From Nocardia jiangxiensis NBRC 101359 (GTDB lineage Bacteria; Actinomycetota; Actinomycetes; Mycobacteriales; Mycobacteriaceae), in the NCBI RefSeq assembly GCF_000308615.1, contig NZ_BAGB01000172.1, positions 124,001-188,000 on the forward strand: a stretch of 64,000 bases of DNA, in the 5' to 3' direction. The position numbers were made by a program, and so were the translations under genes. The notes beneath the pieces are model-generated. The model was not told the origin of the DNA. It did not search any database and saw only the letters and a program-made list of their open reading frames with translations. Below are positions 43,073-51,793 of this stretch, in pieces; the first letter of the stretch is position 1; each line of letters starts with the position of its first letter.

Positions 43073-43778
43073 TACCGGCGCCGGCGGTCTTCAGCGGGCC
43101 GGACATCCGCTCGAGTCTCATCCGTGCGGTGGTGGTGGACATGCCGACCGCTCCCACCAGCACCGAGTGCGACCCGAACACGGGCACCGCAGCGCTCACC
43201 ACACCGGGGGCTACTTCCTCGGCCTCCACCGCAAGCATGTTCCGCCGGATCGTGACGAGTTGGCGGTGCAGATGCGCCGCCGACGCAACCGTCCGCCGCG
43301 TGAAGGCCGGCAGCCCGTTCTCGACCACCCCGGTGACCACATCGGCGGCGGACAACGCGAGGATCGCCTTGCCCGTCGCGGTCGCGTACAGCGGCAGCCG
43401 TCCCGCGACCCGAGACGGCATCTCGATCGCGCCATGGCCGACGATCTTGTCGATATAGAGCACGTCGAAACCGGCCCGAATCGCGAAATGCACCGTCGCA
43501 CCGGTCGCGGCATGCAGTTCCTGCAGGTACGGCAGGGCGGCATCGCGCAGCACCCGTTGCGTGGGCACCAGCTGGCCGAGCTCGAACAGACGCAGGCCGA
43601 GACGGTAGCTCGTCCCGGATCGTTCGAGAACACCCCACTCGACCAGCGCGGTCGCCAGCCGGAACGTCGTAGCCTTGGCGACCCCGCTGCGCCGGGACAG
43701 TTCGGTCAGTGACAGCTCCCCCGCCTCGGCATCGAATGCCTCGAGCAGCAATTGCGCCTTACCCAGTACCGTTTGCAT
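43035..43778 (-). CDS. IclR family transcriptional regulator (copy 2)
   Basis: A 247-residue IclR protein: HTH LSLTELSRRSGVAKATTFRL and a GAF-like effector domain with DVLYIDKIVGH and RLPLYATATGKAILA. The ATG at 43778 follows GGAGGCGATC. It is strongly similar to copy 1 at 28213 (shared RYRLGLRLFELGQLVP-like block). It marks the right edge of the island; site G is 23 bases upstream, so it probably autoregulates. Confidence 0.92.
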   Translation of the reverse strand: MQTVLGKAQLLLEAFDAEAGELSLTELSRRSGVAKATTFRLATALVEWGVLERSGTSYRLGLRLFELGQLVPTQRVLRDAALPYLQELHAATGATVHFAIRAGFDVLYIDKIVGHGAIEMPSRVAGRLPLYATATGKAILALSAADVVTGVVENGLPAFTRRTVASAAHLHRQLVTIRRNMLAVEAEEVAPGVVSAAVPVFGSHSVLVGAVGMSTTTARMRLERMSGPLKTAGAGITRTLGSLARSA

Positions 43779-44162
43779 GATCGCCTCCACGAACCCGGGC
43801 GGTCCACTCTCCAGACCAGGTCTGCACACCATACCGTTTGCCCGCATTGCGATCCATGGGGGATTTCGCCGGACAAAAGTAAGGACAGGCTGCGTGGAAA
43901 GTCAGCGCGGCGAAAATTGCTGACGGATTCCCGGGTGTCCGGTCGCCACCGCCCTGCCGCTGTGGCCGCACCAGGATGCTCCTACACGGGGTGCGATCGA
44001 AGGTGTCTCGGCCCGCTCCGAGGGCGGTACCCCCGACCTCGGACGGTCTCGCCGCTCGCAACCGAAAGGGCAGGTCCGATATGCGGAACCTGGCCATCGA
44101 CACCCGCGACGTCGGCTGGACAGTACACCCGGGGCTCCCATGGCCATATCCGTCCCGGTCAG
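43779..44162. other. 384-base intergenic region
   Basis: This region lies between IclR copy 2 and the LuxC-like gene, both on the minus strand. It should hold the IclR promoter with site G at 43801. An open frame of 114 codons (43759-44103, minus) has no ribosome site and overlaps the regulator start. I see no convincing gene and no strong terminator. Confidence 0.6.
43801..43817. promoter_or_regulatory. IclR-type operator, site G
   Basis: GGTCCACTCTCCAGACC, 23 bases before the IclR copy 2 ATG. The outer GGTCC and AGACC match; three central bases differ, so this is a weak site. Confidence 0.4.
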
Positions 44163-45563
44163 CTACTCGGCAGCCGCTACCCCGTCCTCATGCGCCATCC
44201 AGTGCACGAAACGGTGTAGCGGATACATCGCGTCGTGCGGGTTTCCGATCGTGCTCGGGCCTGCCTCGCCCAGATGGACGATGCGCTGGGCACCGCCGCT
44301 GGCCAGCCGATCACGGTAGTCCGGCATACGTTCGAAGGGGTAGAAGCCGACGGTCTGCGTAGCCACGTTGACGTATCGCATCGCGTCGTCGAGTGAGTCC
44401 ACGCGAACCACGTTGGAGGTCTTGTTGATCGGATGGAAGTCCACCGGCTCCTCCGAACGGATCACCAGACCTGTCCCGTCGGTCCTGCCCCAGACACGGA
44501 ACTCGTCGTCGAGCATTGCGAGTGCGTCGATCTCCTCGCGCAGGTCCAGGTCGAGCGGCCGGGAGTCGCCCGAGGCGGCCGCCTTCGCGACGATGCGCGC
44601 GTGTACTCGCTCGCAGAACCGGTCGGCCTCTTCCTGATTCGCCTCCAGGAAGGTGAATCGGCTTGCCACACAAGCCTCTTGATTCAGCACCATCACATCG
44701 GTGGCGGCCAGTTCCGCGGCGGTGTCCAGCGCCTCCTCGGAGGCGAACGCCTCCCTGCCGACCATCGAGATCGAGGTCTTGGGGTCGAACGACACCAACT
44801 GGAAGCCTGGACCGAGGTACTTGACGACGTTGTTGATCGCGTCGCCACCGCCCCAGGCGATGATCTTGTCGAAGTACTGCGGCCGGTACAGCACCTGCTC
44901 GACCGCATCGTCGCCGCCGCGCCAGTAGACCGCCGACATCGATTGCACGATGGGATGATTCGGATCCATATCGGCCATGGTCCGCAGAATCGCGACGGTC
45001 GTGAACGGATCGCTCGACGACATCTTGAACAGGTTGATAGCCTTCACCAGCGCGCCCTGTGCGATCGACTTGATCGCCACACCCGGCGAATTGCCGGGCA
45101 GCACATGGACCAGCCGCGGCGCGAACGCACGCACGAAACTCTTGCGACCGGTGTAGTCCTGTTTGGGCAGCCACTGGTCCAGCGCCCGGGGATCCGGAAA
45201 GTTCTGCTCGACGACGGTCTGCAACAGCCGCTTGTCCAGATACGATGTCGCGCCGTGGACCTGCGCTTCCAGCACCGCGGGCGGCAGCACATGCGTCGAG
45301 GACATCCGATCGATGCACTCCTGGACGAACGGGTTCTTCGGGTCGCGGATCCGATCGCCGGTCTCGACCAGGAAGTCGATGATCTCCGCGAGGGGAACGT
45401 TCAGCAGCGGCGGCACCTCGGTTCGCGGATGTACCGCGCGATCCAGGTCGATGGACGGCGTCGCGAATACGACACCGAGGTCGCGTGAGCGGTGCGTGAC
45501 CGACTGCTCTTCCACCAACTGACCGCGCAGGAAGAACGGCGCGGAGACAACGGATTCGGTCAT
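44163..45563 (-). CDS. LuxC-like acyl reductase (fatty-acyl-CoA reductase family)
   Basis: A 466-residue aldehyde-dehydrogenase-fold reductase of the LuxC family: HVLPGNSPGVAIKSIAQGAL (153-172), FKMSSSDPF, IIAWGGGDAI and LNQEACVAS, in which Cys298 is the probable thioester nucleophile. The family reduces an acyl group, delivered as a thioester, to an aldehyde with NADPH. It follows the LuxE-like gene with an overlapping GTG or, 6 bases later, an ATG start. No luciferase or LuxD gene is present in the window. Substrate chain unknown. Confidence 0.85.
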   Translation of the reverse strand: MTESVVSAPFFLRGQLVEEQSVTHRSRDLGVVFATPSIDLDRAVHPRTEVPPLLNVPLAEIIDFLVETGDRIRDPKNPFVQECIDRMSSTHVLPPAVLEAQVHGATSYLDKRLLQTVVEQNFPDPRALDQWLPKQDYTGRKSFVRAFAPRLVHVLPGNSPGVAIKSIAQGALVKAINLFKMSSSDPFTTVAILRTMADMDPNHPIVQSMSAVYWRGGDDAVEQVLYRPQYFDKIIAWGGGDAINNVVKYLGPGFQLVSFDPKTSISMVGREAFASEEALDTAAELAATDVMVLNQEACVASRFTFLEANQEEADRFCERVHARIVAKAAASGDSRPLDLDLREEIDALAMLDDEFRVWGRTDGTGLVIRSEEPVDFHPINKTSNVVRVDSLDDAMRYVNVATQTVGFYPFERMPDYRDRLASGGAQRIVHLGEAGPSTIGNPHDAMYPLHRFVHWMAHEDGVAAAE

Positions 45564-45565
45564 GG

Positions 45566-46915
45566 TCACGACAGGCCCCTCACGTACGCGTCGACCGTAC
45601 CGGCGCAGCCGATCTTGTCGTCGCCCTTGATGTCCGCGTAGCGAACGATGTTGTTGCGCACCGACGGTCCCGCGCAGCCGCAGGCACAGGGATCGAAGTC
45701 GAGCGAGATCTTGTCGCCGGTGATGACACCACCCCACCGGCCGTCCAGGGAAAGGTCGAAAAACGCTGCGCGCCCCTCGATCTCACCGGATTCGTGCGGC
45801 AGCAGAGCCTCGCCCGCCTCATCGAGAGCGAAGGGCACGATCCACGGTGGCACGTGATATCGGTCGCCCGCTTGACATTTGGGCATCCCGGAATTGAGCT
45901 CCTGCATGGAGTAGTTCTGGAAGTCGCGGTTGGCCGGGATGTTGAACGTCTCGTGCACGAATTCCCGGTAGTCCGACGGCAGTTGGGCACGCTTGAGTCC
46001 ACCGCCCACATATATGCAGTTGTCGGGGTGGAAGTCCGTGGCCGAGTAACCTCGATCGCGAACGATCTTCGCCACCTGGTACAGCGCATTCCACATGCCC
46101 GAGATGAACAGTTTGTCGGCGCGGTGCTCGATGAGCTCGTCGGCGGCCAGCACCATCGCCTTGTCCAGGGCCTCCTGCCGCTCGGCCGAGGTCCGATCGA
46201 AGTCGGCCAGTTCCTCGGGACGCGCGGTACCGTCGGCGATCTTCTTGCGCAGCACGACCATCTTCGTCAGCGAGCCCACTGTGATCGGTGGAATCGGCAG
46301 GCGGAAGTCGGCTTTGGTGGGATCGCCGAACGCCGCGGCCTGTGCCTGGCCGATGATGATGTTCTTGGGCACCGCGGCGACGGGCGCGACGCCGATCCTG
46401 CGCCGATCCTGCGCCGGAGAGACGCCCGAACCCCAGGCGAAGACCTTGACCGTGTCCTGGCGGGACCAGTCCATATCCTTGTCCGAGGCCAACAGCATCG
46501 CCGACTTGCCGGTCGTGCCGCTGGAGCAGGACACGTAATGCCCCTTGGCCTGTAGCCGCGCGATCCACTCGTCGATATCGGTGATGTCCGAGGTTTCGAT
46601 CGGGCTGATCGGATAGGGCGACACGGTCCCCAGCCACTTACCGAGCCGGTCCCAGCGCTGCTCGGTAAGGAGGCTTTCGGGGTAACTCTTATAGGCGGTG
46701 TGCGGGAACAGCAGTGGCACCATATCCGCGCGGTCGCGTATCTCGGTGGCACCTGCCTCCCGAGCCCGATGGCTCAGCAGTTTGATCCGGTCCCTGCGCT
46801 CCTGGAAGCGCTCGTTCAGCGCGGCGACCTGCGTCTCGCGCAGCTCTGCGTGGGAGTAGCGGAAGCGATCCTCAGTGGTGATCAGCCGAGTCAGCTGCTC
46901 CGTGGGTGAGTTCAC
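45566..46915 (-). CDS. LuxE-like acyl-protein synthetase / PaaK-type adenylating enzyme
   Basis: A 449-residue ANL-related protein. SCSSGTTGKSAMLL (129-142) is the phosphate-binding loop, and QNYSMQELNSGMPKC the central adenylate region. The C-terminal Cys cluster DPCACGCAGPSV (Cys410, 412, 414) is placed like the acyl-accepting region of LuxE and the zinc-like motif of PaaK. It should activate a carboxylic acid as adenylate and pass it to the LuxC-like reductase encoded next. First gene of the pair; divergent from a TetR gene. Confidence 0.83.
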   Translation of the reverse strand: MNSPTEQLTRLITTEDRFRYSHAELRETQVAALNERFQERRDRIKLLSHRAREAGATEIRDRADMVPLLFPHTAYKSYPESLLTEQRWDRLGKWLGTVSPYPISPIETSDITDIDEWIARLQAKGHYVSCSSGTTGKSAMLLASDKDMDWSRQDTVKVFAWGSGVSPAQDRRRIGVAPVAAVPKNIIIGQAQAAAFGDPTKADFRLPIPPITVGSLTKMVVLRKKIADGTARPEELADFDRTSAERQEALDKAMVLAADELIEHRADKLFISGMWNALYQVAKIVRDRGYSATDFHPDNCIYVGGGLKRAQLPSDYREFVHETFNIPANRDFQNYSMQELNSGMPKCQAGDRYHVPPWIVPFALDEAGEALLPHESGEIEGRAAFFDLSLDGRWGGVITGDKISLDFDPCACGCAGPSVRNNIVRYADIKGDDKIGCAGTVDAYVRGLS

Positions 46916-46959
46916 CGGGTGTCCCTTCGGTTCGATGCAGGCAATAATGGCGTCTCATA

Positions 46960-46979
46960 GGTATCATTAATTAAGTACC
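46960..46979. promoter_or_regulatory. Candidate TetR operator in the LuxE/TetR divergent gap
   Basis: GGTATCATTAATTAAGTACC is an imperfect inverted repeat (outer GGTA/TACC, inner TTAATTAA) in an AT-rich stretch between the two divergent starts. Confidence 0.4.
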
Positions 46980-47033
46980 CTCATAATGAACGAAGGATCG
47001 GTGCCGTGCAAGAGGAACTTCCGAGAGGCCGAC

Positions 47034-47678
47034 GTGACGAACGCGACTTCGCCCCGCCACAGGGCCGGGCGACCTACCCGCGAGCAGGCCGAGGCGCGCC
47101 ACGGTGAACTGCTCGACACCGCACTGGAGCTGTTCCTGCAGAACGGCTTTCAGATGACAACCGTCGAGATGATCGCCACTCGCCTCGGCATGACCAAGCG
47201 CACGGTCTACGCGCGATACCCGGACAAGGCCGCCCTATTCCTCACCGCGGTACAACGTGCTATCGAACACAGAATCGTGCCCCGAAAGGTGCTCGAGAGC
47301 CTGGACCGGGGCGATCTGGCCGAGACACTGGAAGCGATCGCCCGGCTGCGCATCAACGAGGTGATGACGCCCGAGGGACTACGTCTGCAGCACATCATCA
47401 ACATCGAAAGCCACCGCTTCCCAGACATATTCAGCGCCAACTACGAGCAGAGCGCCAAGCCCGTGCTCGAGTTCGTCGCCGACCTGCTCGATCGGGCCGT
47501 CGCGGCCGGTCGGATTGCACCGACCGATACCGAATCGGCCGCCACCGCGTTCATGAGCATGGTCGTCGGCGGCCAGGTGCGCTCGATCGTGAGTGGCGAA
47601 ACCCCCACTGCGGAAGAGGTGGACCGAAAGGTGCATTTCACCGTTCATCTACTGCTCGACGGCCTCCAGCCGCGCTGA
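47034..47678 (+). CDS. TetR family transcriptional regulator
   Basis: A 214-residue repressor with HTH TTVEMIATRLGMTKRTVYARYPDKAALF at about 40-67. The GTG at 47034 is preceded by GAGAGG; the ATG at 46986 has no ribosome site. The C-terminal domain belongs to the AefR-like TetR_C group by appearance. It is divergent from the LuxE/LuxC pair and just upstream of an SDR gene, so it probably controls both. Confidence 0.88.
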   Translation: MTNATSPRHRAGRPTREQAEARHGELLDTALELFLQNGFQMTTVEMIATRLGMTKRTVYARYPDKAALFLTAVQRAIEHRIVPRKVLESLDRGDLAETLEAIARLRINEVMTPEGLRLQHIINIESHRFPDIFSANYEQSAKPVLEFVADLLDRAVAAGRIAPTDTESAATAFMSMVVGGQVRSIVSGETPTAEEVDRKVHFTVHLLLDGLQPR

Positions 47679-47684
47679 ACAACC

Positions 47685-47690
47685 AGGAGT
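47685..47690 (+). promoter_or_regulatory. Ribosome binding site that fixes a TTG start
   Basis: AGGAGT, 5 bases before the TTG at 47696, supports TTG as the start of the SDR gene. Confidence 0.6.
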
Positions 47691-47695
47691 AAACC

Positions 47696-48571
47696 TTGCA
47701 CTTCGATACGAACAAGCCCGTCGCGGTAGTCACCGGAGCCAGCTCGGGCATCGGCCGATCGACCGCCCGCGAACTCGTGACGCGCGGCTGGCAGGTGGTC
47801 GGCGTCGGCCGCGACCCCCAGCGCAGCGCCGCCGCCGCCGTGCAGATCACCGAGGCGGCCCGCGCAGGCGGTGAATTCACCATGGTGCGTGGCGATTTCA
47901 CGCTGATGTCGGAAGTCGACCGGGTGGCCGGGGAGATCGCGGCGCTGACCCCGCGCGTGGATGTGCTGATCAACAACGCGGGCGGGGTGCGGGATCGGCA
48001 GGTGGTCACGGCCGAGGGCACCGAGGCGACCTTCGCCGTCAACCACCTCGCCCCATTTCTGCTGACGCGCCGGTTGTCACCGCAGCTGAGCAAGGCCGCG
48101 GCCGATCGGCCGGACGGCGCCGCGCGGGTGATCGCCGTATCGTCGAACGCGCACCGGATGATTCCCGAACTCGACTGGGCGGATCTGCAGAGCCTGGGCG
48201 AGGTCGAGTCGATCGTCGCCTACGGCCGCGCGAAACTGGCCAACATCCTGTACACCCGCGAGCTGGCGCGACGTGGCCGCGTCGACGGAATCATCGCCCA
48301 GGCAATGCATCCCGGCGTGGTGGCCACCAACTTCGCCTCACACGGAACCGAATCGCTGCAGACCTACATGAGCACCGCGGACACCGTCTCCCCCGACGAG
48401 CCCGCGCAGACCCTGGTTTGGCTGGCAACCGATCCCGAGGGCGGACGCGAGAGCGGACGCTTCTTCCACGCCAAGGCCGAGCAGGAACCCGCGCAGCCCG
48501 CACAAGACGACGCGGCCGCAGGTCGCCTGTGGGCCGAGAGCGAGCAACTGCTGGCGAAACTCGGCTTCTGA
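47696..48571 (+). CDS. SDR family oxidoreductase, retinol dehydrogenase-like
   Basis: A 291-residue SDR: TGASSGIG (14-21), NNAGG, SSNAHR and YGRAK as catalytic Tyr/Lys, with the MHPGVVATNF segment typical of the retinol/WW-domain oxidoreductase-like group that acts on alcohols and aldehydes. The TTG start has AGGAGT in front. It lies 17 bases after the TetR gene and beside the LuxC/LuxE pair, so it could interconvert the aldehyde made by LuxC and the alcohol. Confidence 0.87.
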   Translation: MHFDTNKPVAVVTGASSGIGRSTARELVTRGWQVVGVGRDPQRSAAAAVQITEAARAGGEFTMVRGDFTLMSEVDRVAGEIAALTPRVDVLINNAGGVRDRQVVTAEGTEATFAVNHLAPFLLTRRLSPQLSKAAADRPDGAARVIAVSSNAHRMIPELDWADLQSLGEVESIVAYGRAKLANILYTRELARRGRVDGIIAQAMHPGVVATNFASHGTESLQTYMSTADTVSPDEPAQTLVWLATDPEGGRESGRFFHAKAEQEPAQPAQDDAAAGRLWAESEQLLAKLGF

Positions 48572-48590
48572 CACCAGCTCTCAACGCTCG

Positions 48591-48619
48591 CGGCGCGGCC
48601 GTAACCGACGGCCGCGCCG
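48591..48619 (+). terminator. Hairpin after the SDR gene
   Basis: CGGCGCGGCCGT pairs with ACGGCCGCGCCG (12 bp) around a 5-base loop, 20 bases after the SDR stop, followed by AGTTTCTC. Confidence 0.65.
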
Positions 48620-48934
48620 AGTTTCTCGCCGCCATAAGGTATTCCGAGCGGCCAACCCCTTCTCCGCAGACCGTCCCGGCGGCAAATCCCCGGTCCCCCG
48701 GCTGTTCCCGAAGGCTCGACCGGACACGAGCGCACAGCCGGGCCGCTGTGGCCGCGCACGGCCGCCCCATCGATCACGTTGCGGTCATGCGCCGTTCGCG
48801 CCGCGACCCGGCCGCCGGAGACCACCTCGACGGCAGGACTTCCGCACTCCAACCGGCCCTGCCATCGAGAGCTCGGCAGTGCACCGACGCACGGCGGCCG
48901 AGCAGCGTCCTCGAATTTCCAACTGCCGCTTCGG
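48620..48934. other. Intergenic stretch without recognisable gene
   Basis: 315 bases between the terminator and the converging CMD-family gene. Several open frames cross it, but they are arginine/proline-rich shadow frames without ribosome sites. I see nothing functional. Confidence 0.6.
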
Positions 48935-49312
48935 TTACCGCTCCGGCCGGGGCAGGACTTCGCGGGCGACCTGGCCGGCGGCGGCGGCGGCCGGGAAACC
49001 CGCGTAGGCGGTGAGGTGGTAGACGACCTCCTCGAGTTCTTCGATCGTCAGGCCGTTGCGCAGGGCGATCGGGAAATGGAATTTCAGCTCCGAGTCGGCG
49101 CGCAGGGCGATCAGAGCACCGAGGGTGACCAGGCTGCGGGAGCGGCGGTCCAGGCCCGGGCGGGTCCACAGTGCGCCGAAGACGTGGTCGATGCTCAACT
49201 CGGCCAGCTCCTGGCCGAATTCGCCATTGCGCAGTTCGGCGGGATCCTGCGAGATCAGGTCGGGGATCAGCTCTTTGAGTACCTCGATGCCCTCGGTGCG
49301 TGGGTCGGTCAT
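48935..49312 (-). CDS. Carboxymuconolactone decarboxylase (CMD) family protein
   Basis: A 125-residue all-helical protein. RSRSLVTLGALIAL, FHFPIALRNGLTIEELEEVVYHL and YAGFPAAAAA are the consecutive conserved segments of the gamma-carboxymuconolactone decarboxylase group. No CxxC is present, so it is not an AhpD-type peroxidase partner. It may decarboxylate or isomerise a lactone. It stands alone, divergent from an SDR gene; a paralogue is at 61804. Confidence 0.87.
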   Translation of the reverse strand: MTDPRTEGIEVLKELIPDLISQDPAELRNGEFGQELAELSIDHVFGALWTRPGLDRRSRSLVTLGALIALRADSELKFHFPIALRNGLTIEELEEVVYHLTAYAGFPAAAAAGQVAREVLPRPER

Positions 49313-49443
49313 GGGTGTGGTCCTTTCAGCGTCCTGCCGGTTCTGAAGTCGATCGTCTGCACTTTAAGACACTTGACTCTAACTCCTCGGCATGTTGTCA
49401 TCACTCTCGGGCATGACTTGCAGCCCGCGGTCGAAGGGACGAA

Positions 49444-50235
49444 ATGGTGAGTACGCATCTTGCGGACACGGTGGCCGTCATCACCGGCGGTGGCAGCGGG
49501 ATCGGCCGGGCCACGGCACACGCGCTGGCCGCGCGGGGCGCTCGAATCGTGGTGACGGACATCGACCTTCAGCGCGCCGAGACCGTCGCGGGCGAACTCG
49601 GCGATCAGGCTGTCGCAGCCGCAGCGGACGTGACCGATATCGCGGATCTCGAGCAGGTTCGCGATCTTGCCCTGGCACGGTTCGGGCACATCGATGTGGT
49701 GATGAACAACGTCGGCGTGCTCGCGGTCGGCACGGTCGAGGATATTCCGCTCGAGGCGTGGCAGCGGGTGATCGACCTCAATCTGCTCAGCGTGGTGCGC
49801 AGCAACCTGGTATTCCTGCCGACCCTGCTGGAACAGGGTTCCGGGCATATCGTCAACACCGCTTCGACCGCGGGATTGCTGCCGTACGGCTTCGATCGGC
49901 TGCCCTATACCGCCACCAAGCACGCCCTGGTCGGGCTGTCCGAATCGCTCGCGCTGTATCTGCGGCCGCGCGGTATCCGGGTATCGTGCCTGTGCCCGGC
50001 GGGGGTGGCCACCAATATCTCCGAGCAGATCACCTTCTACGGCGAACCCACCACGCCCATCGGACCGAAGCTGCCGATCGTGGCCGCCGAGGAGGTCGGC
50101 GAATCGGTGGCCGAGGCCATCGGCACGGACCGGTTCCTGATTCTCACCGCGCCCGAGGTCATCGACGAATTGCGCGAGCGCGCAGCCGATCTCGACGGCT
50201 ACCTGGCCCGTATCGCGGCCGACTACCAGAAGTAG
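49444..50235 (+). CDS. SDR family oxidoreductase
   Basis: A 263-residue SDR: TGGGSGIG (15-22), acidic VVTDIDL after strand 2 (favouring NAD), NNVG, and YTATK as Tyr/Lys. The extended C-terminus resembles SDRs acting on larger hydrophobic alcohols. AAGGGA lies before the ATG; a GTG one codon later is equally possible. Followed after 2 bases by a TetR gene, so the pair is an operon. Confidence 0.87.
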   Translation: MVSTHLADTVAVITGGGSGIGRATAHALAARGARIVVTDIDLQRAETVAGELGDQAVAAAADVTDIADLEQVRDLALARFGHIDVVMNNVGVLAVGTVEDIPLEAWQRVIDLNLLSVVRSNLVFLPTLLEQGSGHIVNTASTAGLLPYGFDRLPYTATKHALVGLSESLALYLRPRGIRVSCLCPAGVATNISEQITFYGEPTTPIGPKLPIVAAEEVGESVAEAIGTDRFLILTAPEVIDELRERAADLDGYLARIAADYQK

Positions 50236-50237
50236 TG

Positions 50238-50906
50238 ATGTCGCCGATCGTCCCGCCCTCGACGAAGGAGGCGATCGTGCTCGCGGCCGAGCGACTGTTC
50301 GCCGAGCACGGTATCGAGGGAGTTTCGTTGCGCCAGATCGGATCCGCGGCCGGAAACGCCAACAATTCGGCGGTGCGGTATCACTTCGGTTCCAAGGACG
50401 CGCTGATCCGGGCCATCCTCGGTTACCGGCTGCCTGGGCTGCACCAGCGCCGCATCCAGCTGATCGAGCGGCGGCCGCCCGAGGATCTGCGCGCCTGGGT
50501 GAGCTGCCAGCTGACCACGATCATGGAGCAGAGCGAGCAGCCCGGCAGCCACTATCTCGGCTTCATCGCGATGCTGCACCGGCACGGCCGTCGCGACGTA
50601 TTCGAGGATCTGCCAGCGGATTTGCGCGAATCAACCCGCGCGTTCCACAACCGGCTCGACACCCTGTTGGACCAACTGCCCGACACACTGCGCGCCCGCC
50701 GGGCCGCCCAGGCCAATATCTTCATTCTGCACGCGGCCGCCGATCGCGAACGAGCCCACGCGCACGGCACACCGCTGCTGCCGTTCGACACCGAGGTCGC
50801 CGAACTCACCGACGCGATGACCGGATTCCTCCAGGCCCCCGCCTCACCGCAGTCGCGCACCGCACCGGAGCGAGCCGGGCTCGCACTCTGGCCGCCGCTG
50901 CTGTGA
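50238..50906 (+). CDS. TetR family transcriptional regulator
   Basis: A 222-residue TetR protein: HTH VSLRQIGSAAGNANNSAVRYHFGSKDALI at about 29-57. The start at 50238 is 2 bases after the SDR stop. It may control the SDR in front of it and the neighbouring SDR/MFS genes; two promoter regions nearby share a TAAGA...GACTCTA element. Confidence 0.88.
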   Translation: MSPIVPPSTKEAIVLAAERLFAEHGIEGVSLRQIGSAAGNANNSAVRYHFGSKDALIRAILGYRLPGLHQRRIQLIERRPPEDLRAWVSCQLTTIMEQSEQPGSHYLGFIAMLHRHGRRDVFEDLPADLRESTRAFHNRLDTLLDQLPDTLRARRAAQANIFILHAAADRERAHAHGTPLLPFDTEVAELTDAMTGFLQAPASPQSRTAPERAGLALWPPLL

Positions 50907-50912
50907 ACGCGT

Positions 50913-50940
50913 CGCTGCCGGAGCGAAAGCTCCGGCAGCG
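50913..50940. terminator. Bidirectional hairpin with GAAA tetraloop
   Basis: CGCTGCCGGAGC pairs perfectly with GCTCCGGCAGCG (12 bp) around GAAA, between the converging TetR and SDR genes. Confidence 0.75.
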
Positions 50941-50954
50941 CAACGAGTTACCGA

Positions 50955-51773
50955 TCACACCAGGACGACGCCGCCCTCGACCTGATGCACCTGCCCGGTG
51001 ACGAACGCCGCATGATCGGAGGCGAGATACACTGCCGCAGCGCCGATCTCGGACGGATAGGCATGTTGGCGCGGCAATGCGGTCGGCCGCCCGATGGAGA
51101 GCATCTCGTCCGGGCGATCGCGCCGGGCGGTGAAGAACACTCCGGACTCCGGATTGAATCTGCTGCCCGAGCTGAACTCCTCGGTCGGATCCTGCGGCCG
51201 GGTCCCGTACGGCGCAACGGCATTGACGGTGATGCCGGTCTCGCCGAGCTCCAGGGCCAGCACCCGGGTGAAGGAGTGCACCGCGCCCTTGGCCGCGGAG
51301 TAGACCGCCAACAACCTGTCACCGATGATCGCGGCCATGGACCCGATGTTGATGATCCGCCCACTGCCTCGCTCGAGCATGTTGGGGAGTACCGCGTGCG
51401 TGCAGTAGAGGGTACTCATCAGATTCACGTCCAAATCGAAACGCCAATCGTCCGGCTTGGTGAACGCGAACGGCCTGATATCGCAGTTGCCGCCCACGTT
51501 GTTCACCAGGACATCGATCCGCCCGAAATGCTCCAGGACCACCGCCACCATTGCGCCCACCTGATCCTGGTCGGTCACATCGGCGGCGCACCAGAGCACA
51601 TCGGCCGCACCGCGCTCGCGCACGAGCTCGCACACCCGCTGCCCGGCCCGCTCATCGCGGCCGACCACGACGACCTGCGCACCCTCCTCGGCGAACGCCA
51701 TCGCAATACCGCGACCGATATTCGCCGTGGCGCCGGTGACGATGACGACCTTGCCTGCCAATCCGGTTTCCAT
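50955..51773 (-). CDS. SDR family oxidoreductase
   Basis: A 272-residue SDR: TGATANIG (14-21), NNVGGN, a serine in INIGSMA and YSAAK. An insertion of about 30 residues before the C-terminus (EEFSSGSRFNPESGVFFTAR) is unusual and could shape the substrate pocket. It follows the mycofactocin-type SDR gene on the same strand after 20 bases and is probably in its operon. Confidence 0.87.
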   Translation of the reverse strand: METGLAGKVVIVTGATANIGRGIAMAFAEEGAQVVVVGRDERAGQRVCELVRERGAADVLWCAADVTDQDQVGAMVAVVLEHFGRIDVLVNNVGGNCDIRPFAFTKPDDWRFDLDVNLMSTLYCTHAVLPNMLERGSGRIINIGSMAAIIGDRLLAVYSAAKGAVHSFTRVLALELGETGITVNAVAPYGTRPQDPTEEFSSGSRFNPESGVFFTARRDRPDEMLSIGRPTALPRQHAYPSEIGAAAVYLASDHAAFVTGQVHQVEGGVVLV

Positions 51774-51793
51774 CGGCTCCGCCTACCAGCCCG

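Noticed and set aside
43759..44103. A 114-codon minus-strand frame between IclR copy 2 and the LuxC-like gene
   Set aside because: It overlaps the IclR start, where a good ribosome site exists, and contains operator G; not protein-like.
44163..46915. A complete lux bioluminescence operon
   Set aside because: No luxA, luxB or luxD homologue lies anywhere in the window; only the reductase and activating enzyme are present, so light production is not claimed.
50913..50940. Repeated GC-rich hairpins between genes as mobile repeat elements or a CRISPR array
   Set aside because: The stems at 12310, 16082, 20336, 48591, 50913 and 54186 have different sequences and lie after stop codons, so they are individual terminators, with no repeat-spacer pattern.
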